A stretch of 64,000 bases of DNA from Gnetum montanum (lineage: Eukaryota > Streptophyta > Gnetopsida > Gnetales > Gnetaceae), in assembly GCA_015680685.1 (NCBI GenBank), contig MNCI01004885.1, positions 1 through 64,000 of the forward strand, given 5' to 3'. Of this stretch, positions 1 to 13,300 are shown in pieces; positions within the stretch are counted from its first letter, which is position 1; each line of letters starts with the position of its first letter. A program made the position numbers and the translations under genes. Below the pieces are notes generated by a model that saw only the letters and a program-made list of their open reading frames with translations, had not been told where the DNA came from and did not search any database.

Positions 1-888
1 TTTTTCCCTTAACTTTAAAATAGTTTTTGTTTTGTTTAGCATTTTTTTTCTTAAGTAGAAAAAGACAAGCATTAAACAAATGTCTTTCACGATGGCAAAG
101 TTGTAAGAATTAGAAAGATTATAATATGTAATTGGCTAAATATAAGTTTTCTCACTTGCTTGTAATATCAATTCCTTTTTATGATTAAGAAGATTGATAT
201 TGAAATGGAATTTCTACAAAAATCAAAAGCTATAGAAATATATTCCATATGCTTAATGAGATAGAGAAGACTAATAATTTCATGCTTAGCTTTTTGAAAA
301 ATTAAGGAAATATTAAATAGATTGAGAAAACATGGAACTTTAGAATATTCTTTAGATTAGACATCAAAGTTTGGAGTCCACTTATGAATGATGAACACTC
401 CATGGTTTGTATAAAAGATGCTACATCTAGGGTATGTTTCACCATTGAAGCCAAGAGAAAAAAGAAAAAAAGAAGAATACTTAAGCTTGAATGACTTGAA
501 TGTCATGTTTTTATTGTAATGTAAGATTAGCAAGTAGTGACTTGTATACATTATTAGGGAGAACAAAATCAAGTGTTTTAGTTACATCAACATTAGTAAA
601 AGAATGCATTTCAAAATTTCAAAATTTTGTTCACCATGTTGCAAATCTACATTATGAGAATTAATAGAAATTTAGGCATTGAAGAAACAAAACTATTGGC
701 ATCAGTCAAAGCTTCATACAGGAATTCTGAAACTGACATTTTTAATATCAGCACCAATTTTTTTTGGAGGTCCGCTTACTTGCCTAAAACCCTTTCATAG
801 GCTAACAATCCTTTAGACAGATTAAGTCACGAGATTAAAAATATCCCATTTCATTAAAAAGAAACAATAGCGGCTCGGCCATAGAACG
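1..888. other. Upstream AT-rich DNA
   Basis: AT-rich sequence with only short chance ORFs. No repeats or genes recognised; it probably contains the distal PARG promoter. Confidence 0.4.
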
Positions 889-896
889 CCACGTGG
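889..896. promoter_or_regulatory. G-box palindrome CCACGTGG upstream of PARG
   Basis: A perfect CCACGTGG lies about 250 bases upstream of the PARG start codon. In plants this core is bound by bZIP and bHLH factors in light, ABA and stress responses. The position suits a promoter or 5' leader element. No clear TATA box was found, and the transcription start is unknown. Confidence 0.4.
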
Positions 897-1070
897 GTTT
901 GCAGGGAATTTTGTGTTGTTCCAAAACCGTCCTGTTCAGCTTCAGGAACTTGGGAGGAAAAGCCAGTTCGTACCAGTTCCACCCTTCATCGATGAAATCA
1001 AGACCTTCGTGCTGGTTTCGAATTTCACAGAATTTATGCGGACGCTTTTCTAAGTTTTGCCATTTACAAG

Positions 1071-1177
1071 ATGTCGCTTGTTGGCTGGTAATGCATACGA
1101 AGAATTGCAGATACAGCTCGCGGCCAACGCTAAGAGAAACACCATGGATGTATCAATTTTACAGTTCTTACCCGTGA
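1071..1177 (+). promoter_or_regulatory. Upstream ATGs / short uORFs in the PARG leader
   Basis: If transcription starts upstream of about 1030, the leader has ATGs at 1035 (5 codons), 1071 (6 codons, stop ending at 1091) and 1091. The last runs to 1177 in another frame and overlaps the PARG ATG at 1144, which would reduce its initiation. Whether these lie in the mRNA is not known. Confidence 0.3.
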
Positions 1178-1362
1178 TCAAGCGGGGCAATTTGTTCTGC
1201 TGGCCTAGCGGTATGATAGATTCACTCAGGACTTTCTCTGAAGCCGTGGATTCCGGAGATTCTCTGTACAACTTCATCACGAATGCTCGCTGCAAAATCG
1301 GCCTCGCTAAAGAACGCCTCTGTCACTATTCCCGTGAAGGATACTCTCTGTTTTTTGATGAT
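1144..1362 (+). CDS. PARG: PARG exon 1
   Basis: Encodes residues 1-73, beginning MDVSILQFLPVIKRG and ending SLFFDD. The donor is GTATGA at 1363, phase 0. The N-terminal block 'LPxVxRxxxLxWPxxxxxxL' is typical of plant PARG. Intron 1 is only 85 bases. Confidence 0.9.
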
Positions 1363-4300
1363 GTATGACGTCTAATTTGGTTTCCCTGTGCTGAATATGT
1401 TTGCAATTCTCAACTAAGCAAGGGTGCATTTTCTGGAATGGTGGCAGTTGATATCGCGGGATGAATCAAGGAAACTGTTCGAGGAGACATTTCCCGCTTT
1501 GGCAAAACTCCTGTTGAGGTTGCCGGAGCTTTTGGACAAGCATTACAAAGAGTATGGACCAAGGAACATGGTTGAGGACGACATGTCTAAAGGGAAATTC
1601 ACCGTCATCGACCTAAGTCTTCGTATTCTGTCTCCCCAACAACCTGGAATGGTATTTGTGAGCCAGGTAATACTTTTCTATTCGGTTTTGTAACATTTGA
1701 AGCTGTTTATTGGTACATAGCAATAGAAACGGAGCAATACATACCAGGTGTCAGTTTAAGTCTTCGTGTTGTTTTGAAAACGAAGATAACTGTCATTTTG
1801 ATGGTGCAAATCTCATTAAGTACGTTATTCGCAGGTGGAAGTGTTAAATTAACTGGAATTACGGTAGATCTTTCAAAAGGTATAATGTTACGCAAATTGA
1901 GAAAGAAGTCAATCAATCAATCAAACAAACCACCAAAAAAAAGAAAAAGAAAAAGAAGACAAACAGAAAAAGAAAAAGATGGAAAACATAATTTAATAAA
2001 TCCAAAACGACATGGGTTTAGAGATTTATAGTTGAAATTTTTTCATTCCAATAACACCTACATCAATTGCTCTTTGCCTTTTATTATTGTTTTTCTTTTT
2101 GGGTTTTTGCATTTACTTCTATTTCAGGAAGGCTGAAAAACAGAAGTGCCAATTTTTGTGTTATAAAACAATATGAGTGTTGATTCCAAGGGGTTTGTGG
2201 GCATGGTAAAATACATGTTCAGGACTATGGCATCAGGTGGACAAATCTTTGCGTACCTTAATGGTTAGCCCATTACAGAAGGATAATAGTACCAAGATTA
2301 AGATTCTTATATTAGATTCATCTTTAGTGGGGAAAATGATGCAAAATCTTTTCAGAGGAAATACCTGCCATTTTATCTTCATCTGTAGCCTTTCAAGTTT
2401 TACCGCAATGTTCATGGTTCTAATACAATGACAGCTGGATATACTGTTTTGGGAATTTGACATGGGATCATCTTAAATTAGAAAACAAAAAAAAAAATAA
2501 AAATAAACCTTGTTTATGACGGAATCATGTTGGCTTTTCAAAGATCATCGTTTAAGTTCTGCTGTCTGAATCTAGTGAGATACGTGCATGCATTCCTTCC
2601 ATCGATATGCGGGATATACTTGGAACTTCCCCTTTTGATCCATACCGTTTTCCTTTTGTGTGGATTTATACTATTCCTTTGAAACCTCTTCATGGGTACA
2701 ATTCATACATGGGTGTAGTTTCCAAAGCCATTATACAATATTGGTTATTATATTTGTAATATGCAATTTTACTGATTTTGAGCAGCATTATTCTTCATTT
2801 GAGATTTTGAGGACTTGTCGTGTAATATCAACAGCAATTACAATACTAATTATTGTTTTGTGACATCAGCGCTTTGGTTAAAATACATTTTATATGTGTG
2901 TCAACTATATAACATTATGAAACTTGCCTAATTGGTGTAGACTACTAATATTTGTGAATAGTAATCAGTGATGTATCGATGCTGTAGTTCATAGAACTCT
3001 ATTTCACATTCATCATATTAATGATCATCCATTGGGATTGAAGCAGTTTAAAAATGATTAGATAGAATTTCCCCCTAATTGCTGATAAACGCAAATGTAT
3101 TATTAATGCTCATAAGCTTGATATAATGACTCTACATCATGATTTTCACTTATCCCTGAGGCATTTTTTTACAGGAGCTGGCAGCAGCTCTTCTGGCCTG
3201 TGCGTTGTTTTGCCTATTTCCTTGTTCTCAGAGATGGGAGTGTCATCTGCAAAGCATCAACTTTGATACACTATTTGCGTATGTCACTGTTATTATTTTA
3301 AAGATTCTTTGCTTATTTTATTTTCATTAATCAAAGCTAAAATGTTTGTGTAGCTTTGCTTGAATGATAAAGTGCCTCATTAAATTGAAACATTGCTTGC
3401 ATTTCTTGTTATAGTGTTTTTGATAATATATATGGAGAACAGGTCATAACCCTAGAAACAATATTATTATAACATGGTTTGCTGACTTCTTGTTGAAAAT
3501 TATTAAATATTTATTTTAAAGAAAACTGCAAATATCAATGTTTTTATCTGATAGCTGGAGTGATTTAAGCCATGGTTTTGCAATGCTGTATGTGGTTTTG
3601 GGCTTCTTCATCGTAATAACATGTCAGCTCTTCCATCTGAAGAACATTTTAAAAAATTATTTATATATTTTTTGAACCCACAAAAAGATCTTATTTATAT
3701 TAAAATACAGTTTTCTTTTTTTAAATCTGAAAGAATGCATGCCATAATAAAATAGAGATAATGAAAAATCAAGCTTTAAGTCATGATTATATGATTTCAC
3801 ATCTAAAAAGGGTTATCACCTTGAGGCTCAATCTTGCCAAGTGGGGTCTTGGGAGGGCTAGTAGATGAGTGAAAACCTAACCTCTTTTTCAATAGTTGCA
3901 CCCAGGCTTGAACCTAGGTCTTAATTGTTGAGAAACAAGCACCTTATTATCAATGCAAATAATGGCCCCATATGATTTAGCATCTATAAAAGTAAAATTA
4001 TTCTTCATTTCTGTCATCGTGATCATCCTCATCATCATCCTAACCTTATCCCAATAACTTTTAAAGTTATTTTGTATTTGCCATTGACTTCTATAGAAAG
4101 CCAAATAAGCATGAAAATCCAAATCATGGATATCTTTCATTATGCTTACACCATGTATGTTTAGGTCTACACTTTTGTTGTTTTCCTTCAACTTTAATAA
4201 AGTGACTTCTCGTAATAGGTGCATTATTCAGATTTTTATCACATGATTGAATAATTTAAAATGACTTTTCTTAATCTTCTTAGTAATGGGTGTTACTCTC

Positions 4301-7300
4301 AAATTATTAAAAATAGTGTGAATATGTGCCTCTTAACTTTTCCATCTACATTTCCATGTTGAGTAGAGTAGGAAGTAGTGGTAGTCTTTATTTTTATGTT
4401 GGTGTGTTTACTTTGATGTAATAGGCATTATAAGTGTAAAAGGGTCTTAGAAGATCAGGGATTGAGCAAATTGCTAAAAAGAGCAAGAAGGGGCCAAGAG
4501 CCTTCATGTGTGGCCCATGCTCTAAGAGCCAAAATCCTCTACAAAAAAGTATAAATAGGGGTGAACCCCTCCTATTGTAAGTTGCCTTGCATTTTGAGTT
4601 GAAGTGAATAGAAGCTCTCCCATCCTCTAATTCTTGAGTATTCTTATGCAAGTTGAGTGTGCTTGGGGAAGCTCTCATAGCTTTCCCCTTTCTCTTTTCT
4701 TACATTATTGTAGCATAGCTTTTTCAATTTGAGGAGTGAATGCCCTTTCATGGGTTTTTCTCCCAGGTTCTTGCAAGCTTTTCTTTCTTAATTTCTCACA
4801 ATTTATGCATTCTCACATTTTTCCTGCATGCATATTTCAATTCTAAGTTCTCTCAAGTTTCTGAAGTTAAATGCATGTTTTCTCATGTTAGTAGAGAAGA
4901 GTTGAAGAATTTAAAAGTGGTTTTGTGCTCTAATTTAAGGGATTCACTCATTTGCAGTGCCAAGCTAATTTTTATGTTCATGTTCATGGGCTTCAGTCCC
5001 TTTTATGTTAATTTGATGTAAAGGCACATTAATCTCTTTGCATGTGCTTGCTTTAAGCTCTTGTAGCTTGTGAGGGTCTTTCCTCATGTTTGTCTAACGT
5101 TTCTAAAAGCATTTGAAGTCATTTAAGTGTGGATTCAAGAGTGCATGCATGTTTATGGTGATTTTGTGCATTTTGCACACATAAGTTGTAATCAAGGCTC
5201 ACTTCATGTTTATCTTCTAATTCAAGCTTGCCTTACCATGTTTGGAGGCTATAGAACATGTTTCTAGTGTTTGTTTTTAAGTATTGAGTCTCATATTTGC
5301 TTAGATTGTGTTCAACCTTTTGTTTTGACATTGTTCTAGGTGTACTTCACCATGAGTTCACCATGACTCACAGTAAACACAAAGTTTCTTCTAGGCGACC
5401 ATGACCTTACTATGACTTGTGGTAGGAGACCAAAACTTGTGGTCTACTCATGGGATTGATTTGAAGTACAAAGAAGTACCATAGACACTAGAATGTTCAT
5501 GACGACTTGACCATGATTGTGGCTAGCTCGTGGTATACACAATGTTTATTTCCTCTCTATTTTTGTCAAACCACAATTGTGGCATGCTCGTGGCATAGCA
5601 ACATGACTTTACTATGAACTATGGTCAAAGACCATGACTCGTTGTATTGCAAACCACGACTTGCCAAAGACTCACTGTTGCCTCATAGTGGCTTAAATCA
5701 CCTCCAAAGAAGTCGAAATTTCTCCTACAACAAGTTCAAAGGGACCTTATTCTGCTGCTGAACTCTAACACAAACTTGCTCTTATAAGAAAGTTGGTGAG
5801 TTGATCTTTACTAGTCATACCTGACATCCATCTAGGATTCACATCTTGATATGGAGTCTACCTTAGTAGACCCCAAAAGGATCCATTCCACAAGCTTCCT
5901 AAGCAAGTTTAGCTTAGAAAACAAGTACAACACAAGGAATTGGAGAAAATTCTCCCTTTTATTAAAACAACTCTCTAAATATAGAGAAATACATCAAAGA
6001 TTAGGAACCAAACTTAACTCATACCTGTCCCAAGGATCTTAGAGGTCATACATGTCCCCTCTCAATTCTCAGTTGTTAATAATGGAGCCAAAGCTCTGAC
6101 AAGACACTTATAAGAGATTCTCTTAATCTTACTCAAGTGCTCTTCCTTGCCATTCACTCAAATTCCTTGCACAAGCTTTCAAGAGACCTCTCAAATCTCT
6201 CTATCTCAACTCTTACCCAAACTCAAGTCTTGGATACTTATTTATAGCTTCTTATGCGACCTTTTACCTTCCTTAGCATTTATAAATACAAATTAATATT
6301 TGTTGTTTTGCCAAAGAAGACGTCCTTGGAATTGGAAGACGTCTTTCTCGAGTGGAAGATCATGCAAAGAAGACATCTTTTCCCTAGAAAGATGTCTTCG
6401 TTGAGATTAGGCCTTGAGGAAAGGATGTCTTGTCTTTGAGAAAGACATCTTTGTGATGTCTTTCAGGTCAACATGGTTGGTCCCAAGATGCCTAGCATGA
6501 AGCCCAAACTTGGCAAACAAACTCCCATTAGTCTCGAAACATTCTGAATGCATTCCAAACTCCACAAGACACAAAGACAACATACACAAGAAGACACACA
6601 CACAAAGCAATGCATTGAAGATTACATGAAGGGCTGGGTGATGTTCTCATCATCTCTTCCACCCTTAAAAATGTCATGCTTAATGACTTTTCACAAGCTG
6701 GAAGGTACCATGCCCATGACACAAGGCCATCATACTTTGCACAACAATCATGGCTCAATGCATTAATAACATGAGAATGAGTACCATCACTTCTGGTCAC
6801 ACTGCTTGAGGTTTTGGTTTTGAGCTTCTCTTACTCTTGGAGGCTTGTTCTCATACCCCACCATGCTTCCTTCATTTGAGGATCTCGTTGGAATGGCTCT
6901 GTTGCATTTGCATGATGACTCAAACCTGCACAAAGGTGGCACAAGAATATGGAAAAATAATTATTAGCTCCAACCCATGGAGTAGGCCTCCTTGTCCAAT
7001 TCCCAAATGCTAGTGACATTTCTTCACTTGTTGCTAATTGATCTTCCTTATCTTCCAACATCTCCTTGCCAACACAAATTTTAGCCCAGCACTAACACAA
7101 GTGCGAAAAGCATAAACCAACATATTACTGCCATCAACAACCAAAATTGAACAGTAGCAAATACATCCTTCTTCTCATTCCTATGAGATTCCCACAATCA
7201 TGCATAACATCTATCTCAAATGCATTCTCTTTAGTATTAGAGAAAATTTCATCACAGATAGCATTCACACTTGCAAATTCCTTACAACTATGAAGCATCA

Positions 7301-10300
7301 ATGAAGAATTCAAGATACCAACCTTACTCTCAACAATAGTGGATAGAAACCTAAACTTATAATTTCCTTGCTTCACAGTAAAACTATTATTTTCTCCATC
7401 AAAGATAGCCTTATTATCATAATTCCATGACCTCCAAAATATGAGACCTGAACAATCAATAGGCAATACATCACAAAGAATCTGATCATGAAAATCTCCA
7501 ATAGAACAATCAACAAGGCATTGTTCCTTAACTTGCTTATAATGATTCTTTATTAACCAATGCACTTTGGATGGATTAGGGTGAAGAATTTTCTTGTGCT
7601 CCACCATTAATGAGCACACTAAAGGAATGACCTTTCACATCATAATGGGTTCAAAACAAACTGTTCCTCATAACATCCTCATTGACATTGATATGTCCAA
7701 CAAAAATGCAACTATTCAACTCACTTTTATCAACAATATACAAATGTCTAGTCTTACATACCTTCTTTGAAGATTTAGGTTCATTCTCTTGCATAGTTTG
7801 AACTTTCTTACCGTTATAGGCATTCTTCTTGGGTTAGTACAATCCTTTTGGCTGACCTGATTCACCACAATTATAACATATATCTTTACCTTGATCTTTA
7901 CCTTTTGGAGATCTTTTCCTTCTTCTTCCCCTCCTTGGAGAAGTAGACTCCCTTTCTCTATTCTTTTGCTCATCTTCACCATCCTCCTTGGATGGTTTCC
8001 TTGACTTTGAGTTGTATCTTTCTCATCCTTTTTCTTGTGATCTTTGTCCTTCGTTAAGCCAAACTTAGTGATTTTCATTTCAGCCTTGAAAGCAAGATCA
8101 TAGGCTTCATCAAGAGTATCAGGCTCATAGAATGCTAATTCTTGCTGATATTGCATTCTTAATCCACTAATGAAGCTAGAAGCTTGTCATACTCAGTCCA
8201 ATGAACGTCAGCCTTTTGCAAAGCTTTACAAAATTTAACATAATAATCTTTTACCTCTTGATCTCCTTGTCTAAAAAATTTTAGCTTCTTGATGGTTTCA
8301 TGACGGAATGTTGTCTTTTCAAACTTTTGCTTCAACATGAATTCCATAAGTTGCCAACTGTTAATAGGCCTTTCATGTTCTTCAAAGTACTTGAGACATT
8401 ACTTGTCCCACCATTTGGCTGCCAATCCTTTAAGTTGGCTCTCAACAACATGAATCATTGACTCACTAGAAAGTTGCTTAATAGGAAATACTTACCCACA
8501 ACTCTAATCCAAGAAAGAAAGAAATCTCTACCCCCAACACCTTTGAAGATGGGAATATCCACATGAGGAACTCTTAAAGCACTTCTGAAAATCTTTACAA
8601 ACCTTTCATTATCATTTTCCTCATTATTATGAAGAAACGAAATCCTTTACTCATCCCTTTGAGTTCTAGTCTCTTCTCTCCTTGGAGTCCTTTGATCAGT
8701 TCTTCCTCTTGATATTTGCATAGATGCAAAAGGATTTTCCTCTTCACTTTTTCTTGAAGTTTCTTCAAAATCTTGGTGGTTGTTGGCCATTACTTTAGGA
8801 AGACTTCTTGCATTTCAACCACAAAAGTCTTAAAGGAGTCTTTGAGCTCTTGAAGCTCTTGTCCAAGTTCTTGATTTGTCTTCTTCTTAGGAGCCATATC
8901 TTTCACAAAGCTAAAGGTAAAATCTTAAAGCAACAAGATGAGATGTTCAAACAATTCCTTTCAATTCAAGGCAATGAGGTACTAAACCCTAACACAATGT
9001 GTAATGAAGATGTAATTGACTTCAAACCCTAGCCTTTCAAGCAAATGGGTGCTCAATTACCAAAAAGAAACTTGACCTTACAAGATTCAAGCAAATGGGT
9101 GCTCAATTGACTTGAAAATATCCAACTTATGTGCGGATTCCTCCAAAGTGAGTGCTACGATACCAATCTAATAGGGGCACTACCTCAGTAGATCTAAAAA
9201 GGACCCATTCTATAAGTTTCCTAAGAAAATTAAGCTTAGAAAACAAGAACAACACAAGGAATTGGAGAAGATTCTCCCTTTTATTAAAACAACTCTCAAG
9301 ATATAGAGAAATACATCAAAGATGAGGAGCCAAGCTCAGCTCACACCTCTTTGAAGGATCTTAGAGGCCATACATATCCCCTCTCAGTCCTCAATAGCTA
9401 ACAATGAAGCCACAGCTCATGAGAAGACACTTATAAGAGAGTCTCCTAATCGCTTTGAAGTACTCTCCATTGCCTCCCACTCAAATTCCTTGCATAAGCT
9501 TTCAAGAGACCTCTCAAATTTCTCTATTTCAACTCTTGCCCAAACTCAGGCCTTGGACAGTTATTTATAGCTTCTTGTGTGACCTTTCACCTTCCTTAGC
9601 ATTTATAAATACAAATTAATATCTGTTGTCTTGTCAAAGAAGACGTCCTTGGAGTTGGAAGACATCTTTCCTAGCATTTATAAATACAAATTAATATCTG
9701 TTGTCTTGTCAAAGAAGACGTCCTTGGAGTTGGAAGACATCTTTCCTAAGAGGAAGATCAATGTATATAAGACATCCTGTTCCCTGGAAAGATGTCTTTG
9801 TTGAGATCGGACCTTGAGCAAAAGATGTCTTTGGCCCAGGAAAGATGTCTTGTCTCAGAGAAAGATGTATTTCTGGCATGGGAAGACATCTTGTCCCAAG
9901 ATTTGACCTCTTTTAGGTCAGCATGATTGATTCCAAGATGCTTGGCCTAAAGCCCAAACTTGCCAAACAAGCTCCCATTGGTCCCAGAACATTCCAAATG
10001 CATCCCAAACACCACAAGACACAATGGGAACACACAAGAAGACAGACACACACAAAACAATGTAGTGATGATTACATGAAGGGATGGGTGATATCCTTAT
10101 CACATCTTTGCCACATGTATGTGTATCATCAGCAAACATCATACATCAAGGAATATCATTTTAAATTTCTTTAGTTAGCTCATCAATAATAATGACAAAC
10201 AAATAAGGACTTAGAGCAGATCCTTGGTGCAGCCTTACCTTCACAGAAAATTTGTAATTTCTCCATAGATGATGCAAACTTGAGTTGCTATTCCATCATA

Positions 10301-13300
10301 GATGTCTTGGATACCCTTTATGTACACAATCGAAACATCCATCATGCATNATGTACATAAAGGGTATCCAAGACATCTATGATGGAATAGCAACTCAAGT
10401 TNAATCGAAACATCCATCATGCATAATAGAGGATAAAAACTAACTGCTTATATTAGTTAGTTTCGTTTAAGAGGTCTTGAGTTCAATCCCCACTAATATC
10501 TAACTTATTAACTTTGAAATGTCAACAAATAAAACATAAAAAAAGTTAACATGTAAATTAATAGCCATTAGCATCAAATACTTTACAAATAGGGCTTTAT
10601 CACAAAAAAATGGAAGAAAAAAAGAAAAAGAAAAACACTTTTCATAATAGAAGAAGGATAATCACCTAGAGATTCGATGCTTATTCTACCAAGGTAGGGT
10701 CTTGGCAGGGCAGATGAGCAAAAGCCTAAGCTCTTTTGAGTGACTGTGCCTAGGCTTGAACCTAGGTCTTACGATTGGAGAAACAAGCACCTTATCAGTA
10801 ATTAATTTTTATATTAGTTAAAAGAAAAGTTATTTAACCCTTTTTAAATAAATAATAATAATGATATTAATTATAACCAACTTTTTTTAAGAAACATATA
10901 AATTGCCTCTTCCATTATTATTATTATTCAGTACCCGAGGATTTGAAACTAGTATGATTTTAGATGGTAAGAAGTAGAATCTCAGAAACACCCATCTTCT
11001 TTAATGTCCACCAAATAATCTCTTGGGGAACTCTATCATAAGCAAATTCCTCTTCTTACACCTGAATTTCTTTTCAATTGTCTTAGCAATGGTTGATCTT
11101 CTAGGCATAAAACCAAATTGATTTTCAGATACAGTTGATTCTTGCCTTAAAGGTTGTTCTATAACTTTTTCCCATAGCCTGTTGGTGTGACATTCTTCAT
11201 TGCTGTATATGATATATTTGCGAAAAATAGCAGAATGCTTATTAAGCTGTGTGGTTGTAAGGTGATGTTAAGACATCCCATTATCCTAATTAACGGTAAA
11301 ATGAGTGTAATTTCATGAATTTATTTTATCAAGAGAAGTCTCTTTACATATGCTTGTCAAATTTAGTAATTTTGGTTGTGATAATCATATCAAAATAACA
11401 GAGCATCATTGTAGATATTACTAGGATTTTAGTTGTTCAGATGATTTGGTCTTTACATGACACATGGTTCAGTTTGACTTTTTGTGAATTTACGCCAAGA
11501 TGTAGATGTTAGGTTAATGTTCAGGGAGGAAACATTCTTGTTTGTTTTCTTATGAGTGTATTGTTGGCATATTTAAAGCTTTCTTATGCAATGCTTGTAA
11601 ACACATTTTCTTCATCTTGTAACTTACCATGATTTTTTTGGGGCTTATTATTCATGATTTACTAATAAAATTTTCACATGCTTTTATAGTTAGTTATTTA
11701 GATTTTTCTCCTTTTGGTTTAAGAATAACCTTTTGAACCTGTTCGCATGGCTTGCCATACATGCGTTTTTTTATTTGTTTGAATCATTAAAAGTTGCTTT
11801 ATGTGTAGGGGTCTTTGTACTGGTTTGCCAAGTCAAGAGCAGAAGATAAGATGCCTTATGAACTATTTTCAACGAATTTGCTGTAATACACCAGAGGGTG
11901 CAGTATCTTTTGAAAGAAAAGTTCTTCCCTTCAATGGCAATGTCTTTCCCTTGAGATATCGCTCTTTTACTTCTTGGAGTCAATCTCTGAATCCTCTCTG
12001 CAGATTTGAGGTGATAAAGAAAAAAGAAATTTTTTTATCATATTCTGTGGTGTGCATAGTGCAATGAAGCGTTGTAATGAGCCTGTGATATTTTCTTGTT
12101 GATTACTAATTAGTCTATTTCTTTTTAGGTGTTAGACACTGGTAGGATAGAAGATCATGATAGAGAGGCTTTAGAAGTTGACTTTGCCAATGAATATTTG
12201 GGCGGTGGTGCTCTTGGCAACGGTTGTGTTCAGGTACAGTTTCCACAATCTGATCGAAGTACAGTTATTTTTGCCACTTTATTATCTTGGTGCATGAATT
12301 ATTTTTATTGTAAACAAGTGCTATTTTCTAATGTTAAACATGTCAATTGTTTTCCTTTCTATTAATTATAAACTCATCAACATCTCTTTTGCTGAATTAT
12401 GATGCATCATTGAAGCACGGTACTGGGTTACGTAGTGCTGATCACAACGATGATGATTGCCCAGGCTACACCAAATGAACAAACTTCTGGTTTATAAGTT
12501 CCATGTCTCTGGACCATATTTTGTGAAATCAATGCGTAGGTAAATCATGTATCACAAGATAAACTATGCCATAGAACTTAGATGATTTTAGAGGTTGGGG
12601 TTGTAGAGGTGAATCTTCCATGTACGATGAGTCCAAACACTTATTTGGAAAATTACTAAACAATGGAAAATCATTTTTTTTAAAACAAGTAAACAAGATT
12701 ATATATAATAAAATAAGAGTTGAAATACAAAGAATTATTCTAGGATCTTAAAGATCAATGAAGATGAGAGGATGATATTTCTAAAAAATAAAATGATCAT
12801 GTCAAGCTACCAATTTAGTCCTTGCTTTGGAGATAAAAGTTATTATCATGTAAGGTGCAAAGACTCTGGTAGTCAAGTTCCATTTTATATATAGCATTCT
12901 CCTTCCAATTTTTTACTGCTACCCACCATACTCTATCTAGATTGATTTTTGTCCCTTCAAAAGTCGTTTGGTTTCTTTCCTTCTAGATTTGATAGATCAC
13001 ATGTGCAAGCAAAATACTCCAAATGATATTAATGTATCGGGTTCCACTAATCCAAGTCTAAACTGTTACAGGATTTTGTAAAGATCTTGACATAGTAAAA
13101 TGCTGATTTTCAACTTCCCAAAAATATGGGCAATTGCAGAGCAGTTCAAAAAGATACTACCATTCACAAGCATTCTTACAGAAATATCTATTACCCATTA
13201 TCCATCCTTGTTTCAATAGATTATCTATTGTTAAAATTTTTCCTTTTTGTGCCAATTTAAAATTAGCATGAACTTTAGGGATTAGTCCACTTTCTTTCAA

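Larger units (their letters stand above)
5847..10102 (-). mobile_element. Non-autonomous Ty3/gypsy-type LTR retrotransposon, complete ends
   Basis: Two direct repeats (5847-6652 and about 9169-10102) flank about 2.5 kb. The outer ends are TG and CA, and both sides carry the 5-base duplication CATCT (5842-5846 and 10103-10107). On the minus strand a primer-binding site TGGTATCGTAGCA, resembling the initiator-Met tRNA type, follows the 5' LTR at about 9151-9166. A purine tract (AAGGGTGGAAGAGA, 6653-6666) precedes the 3' LTR. The interior has only gag and a protease remnant, with no reverse transcriptase, RNase H or integrase, so it must have moved using another element's enzymes. It lies antisense to PARG in intron 3. 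Confidence 0.85.
10103..11190 (-). pseudogene. RTE-type LINE reverse transcriptase fragments
   Basis: On the minus strand, 11000-11180 encodes QESTVSENQFGFMPRRST, the RTE-clade finger motif (NQFGFMPGRST). 10190-10240 encodes RLHQGSALSPYL and 10125-10136 encodes FADD, the catalytic palm. The pieces are out of frame and separated by AT-rich DNA, single-N joins at 10350 and 10402, and the SINE-like repeat at 10664. The gag-only LTR element lies just beyond the FADD motif. Confidence 0.65.

Noticed and set aside
357-572. Upstream minus-strand ORF of 71 codons
   Set aside because: AT-rich low-complexity chance frame without family features.
1051-1143. A longer PARG N-terminus from further upstream
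   Set aside because: An in-frame TAA at 1051 and no in-frame ATG before 1144; family proteins begin at about this point.
7134-7619. Host protein gene of 161 codons in intron 3
   Set aside because: The pattern matches the gypsy protease region and it lies between the two LTRs.
9918-10142. Separate minus-strand gene beginning MMFADDTH
   Set aside because: FADD belongs to the RTE reverse transcriptase, and the rest of the open frame is LTR sequence.
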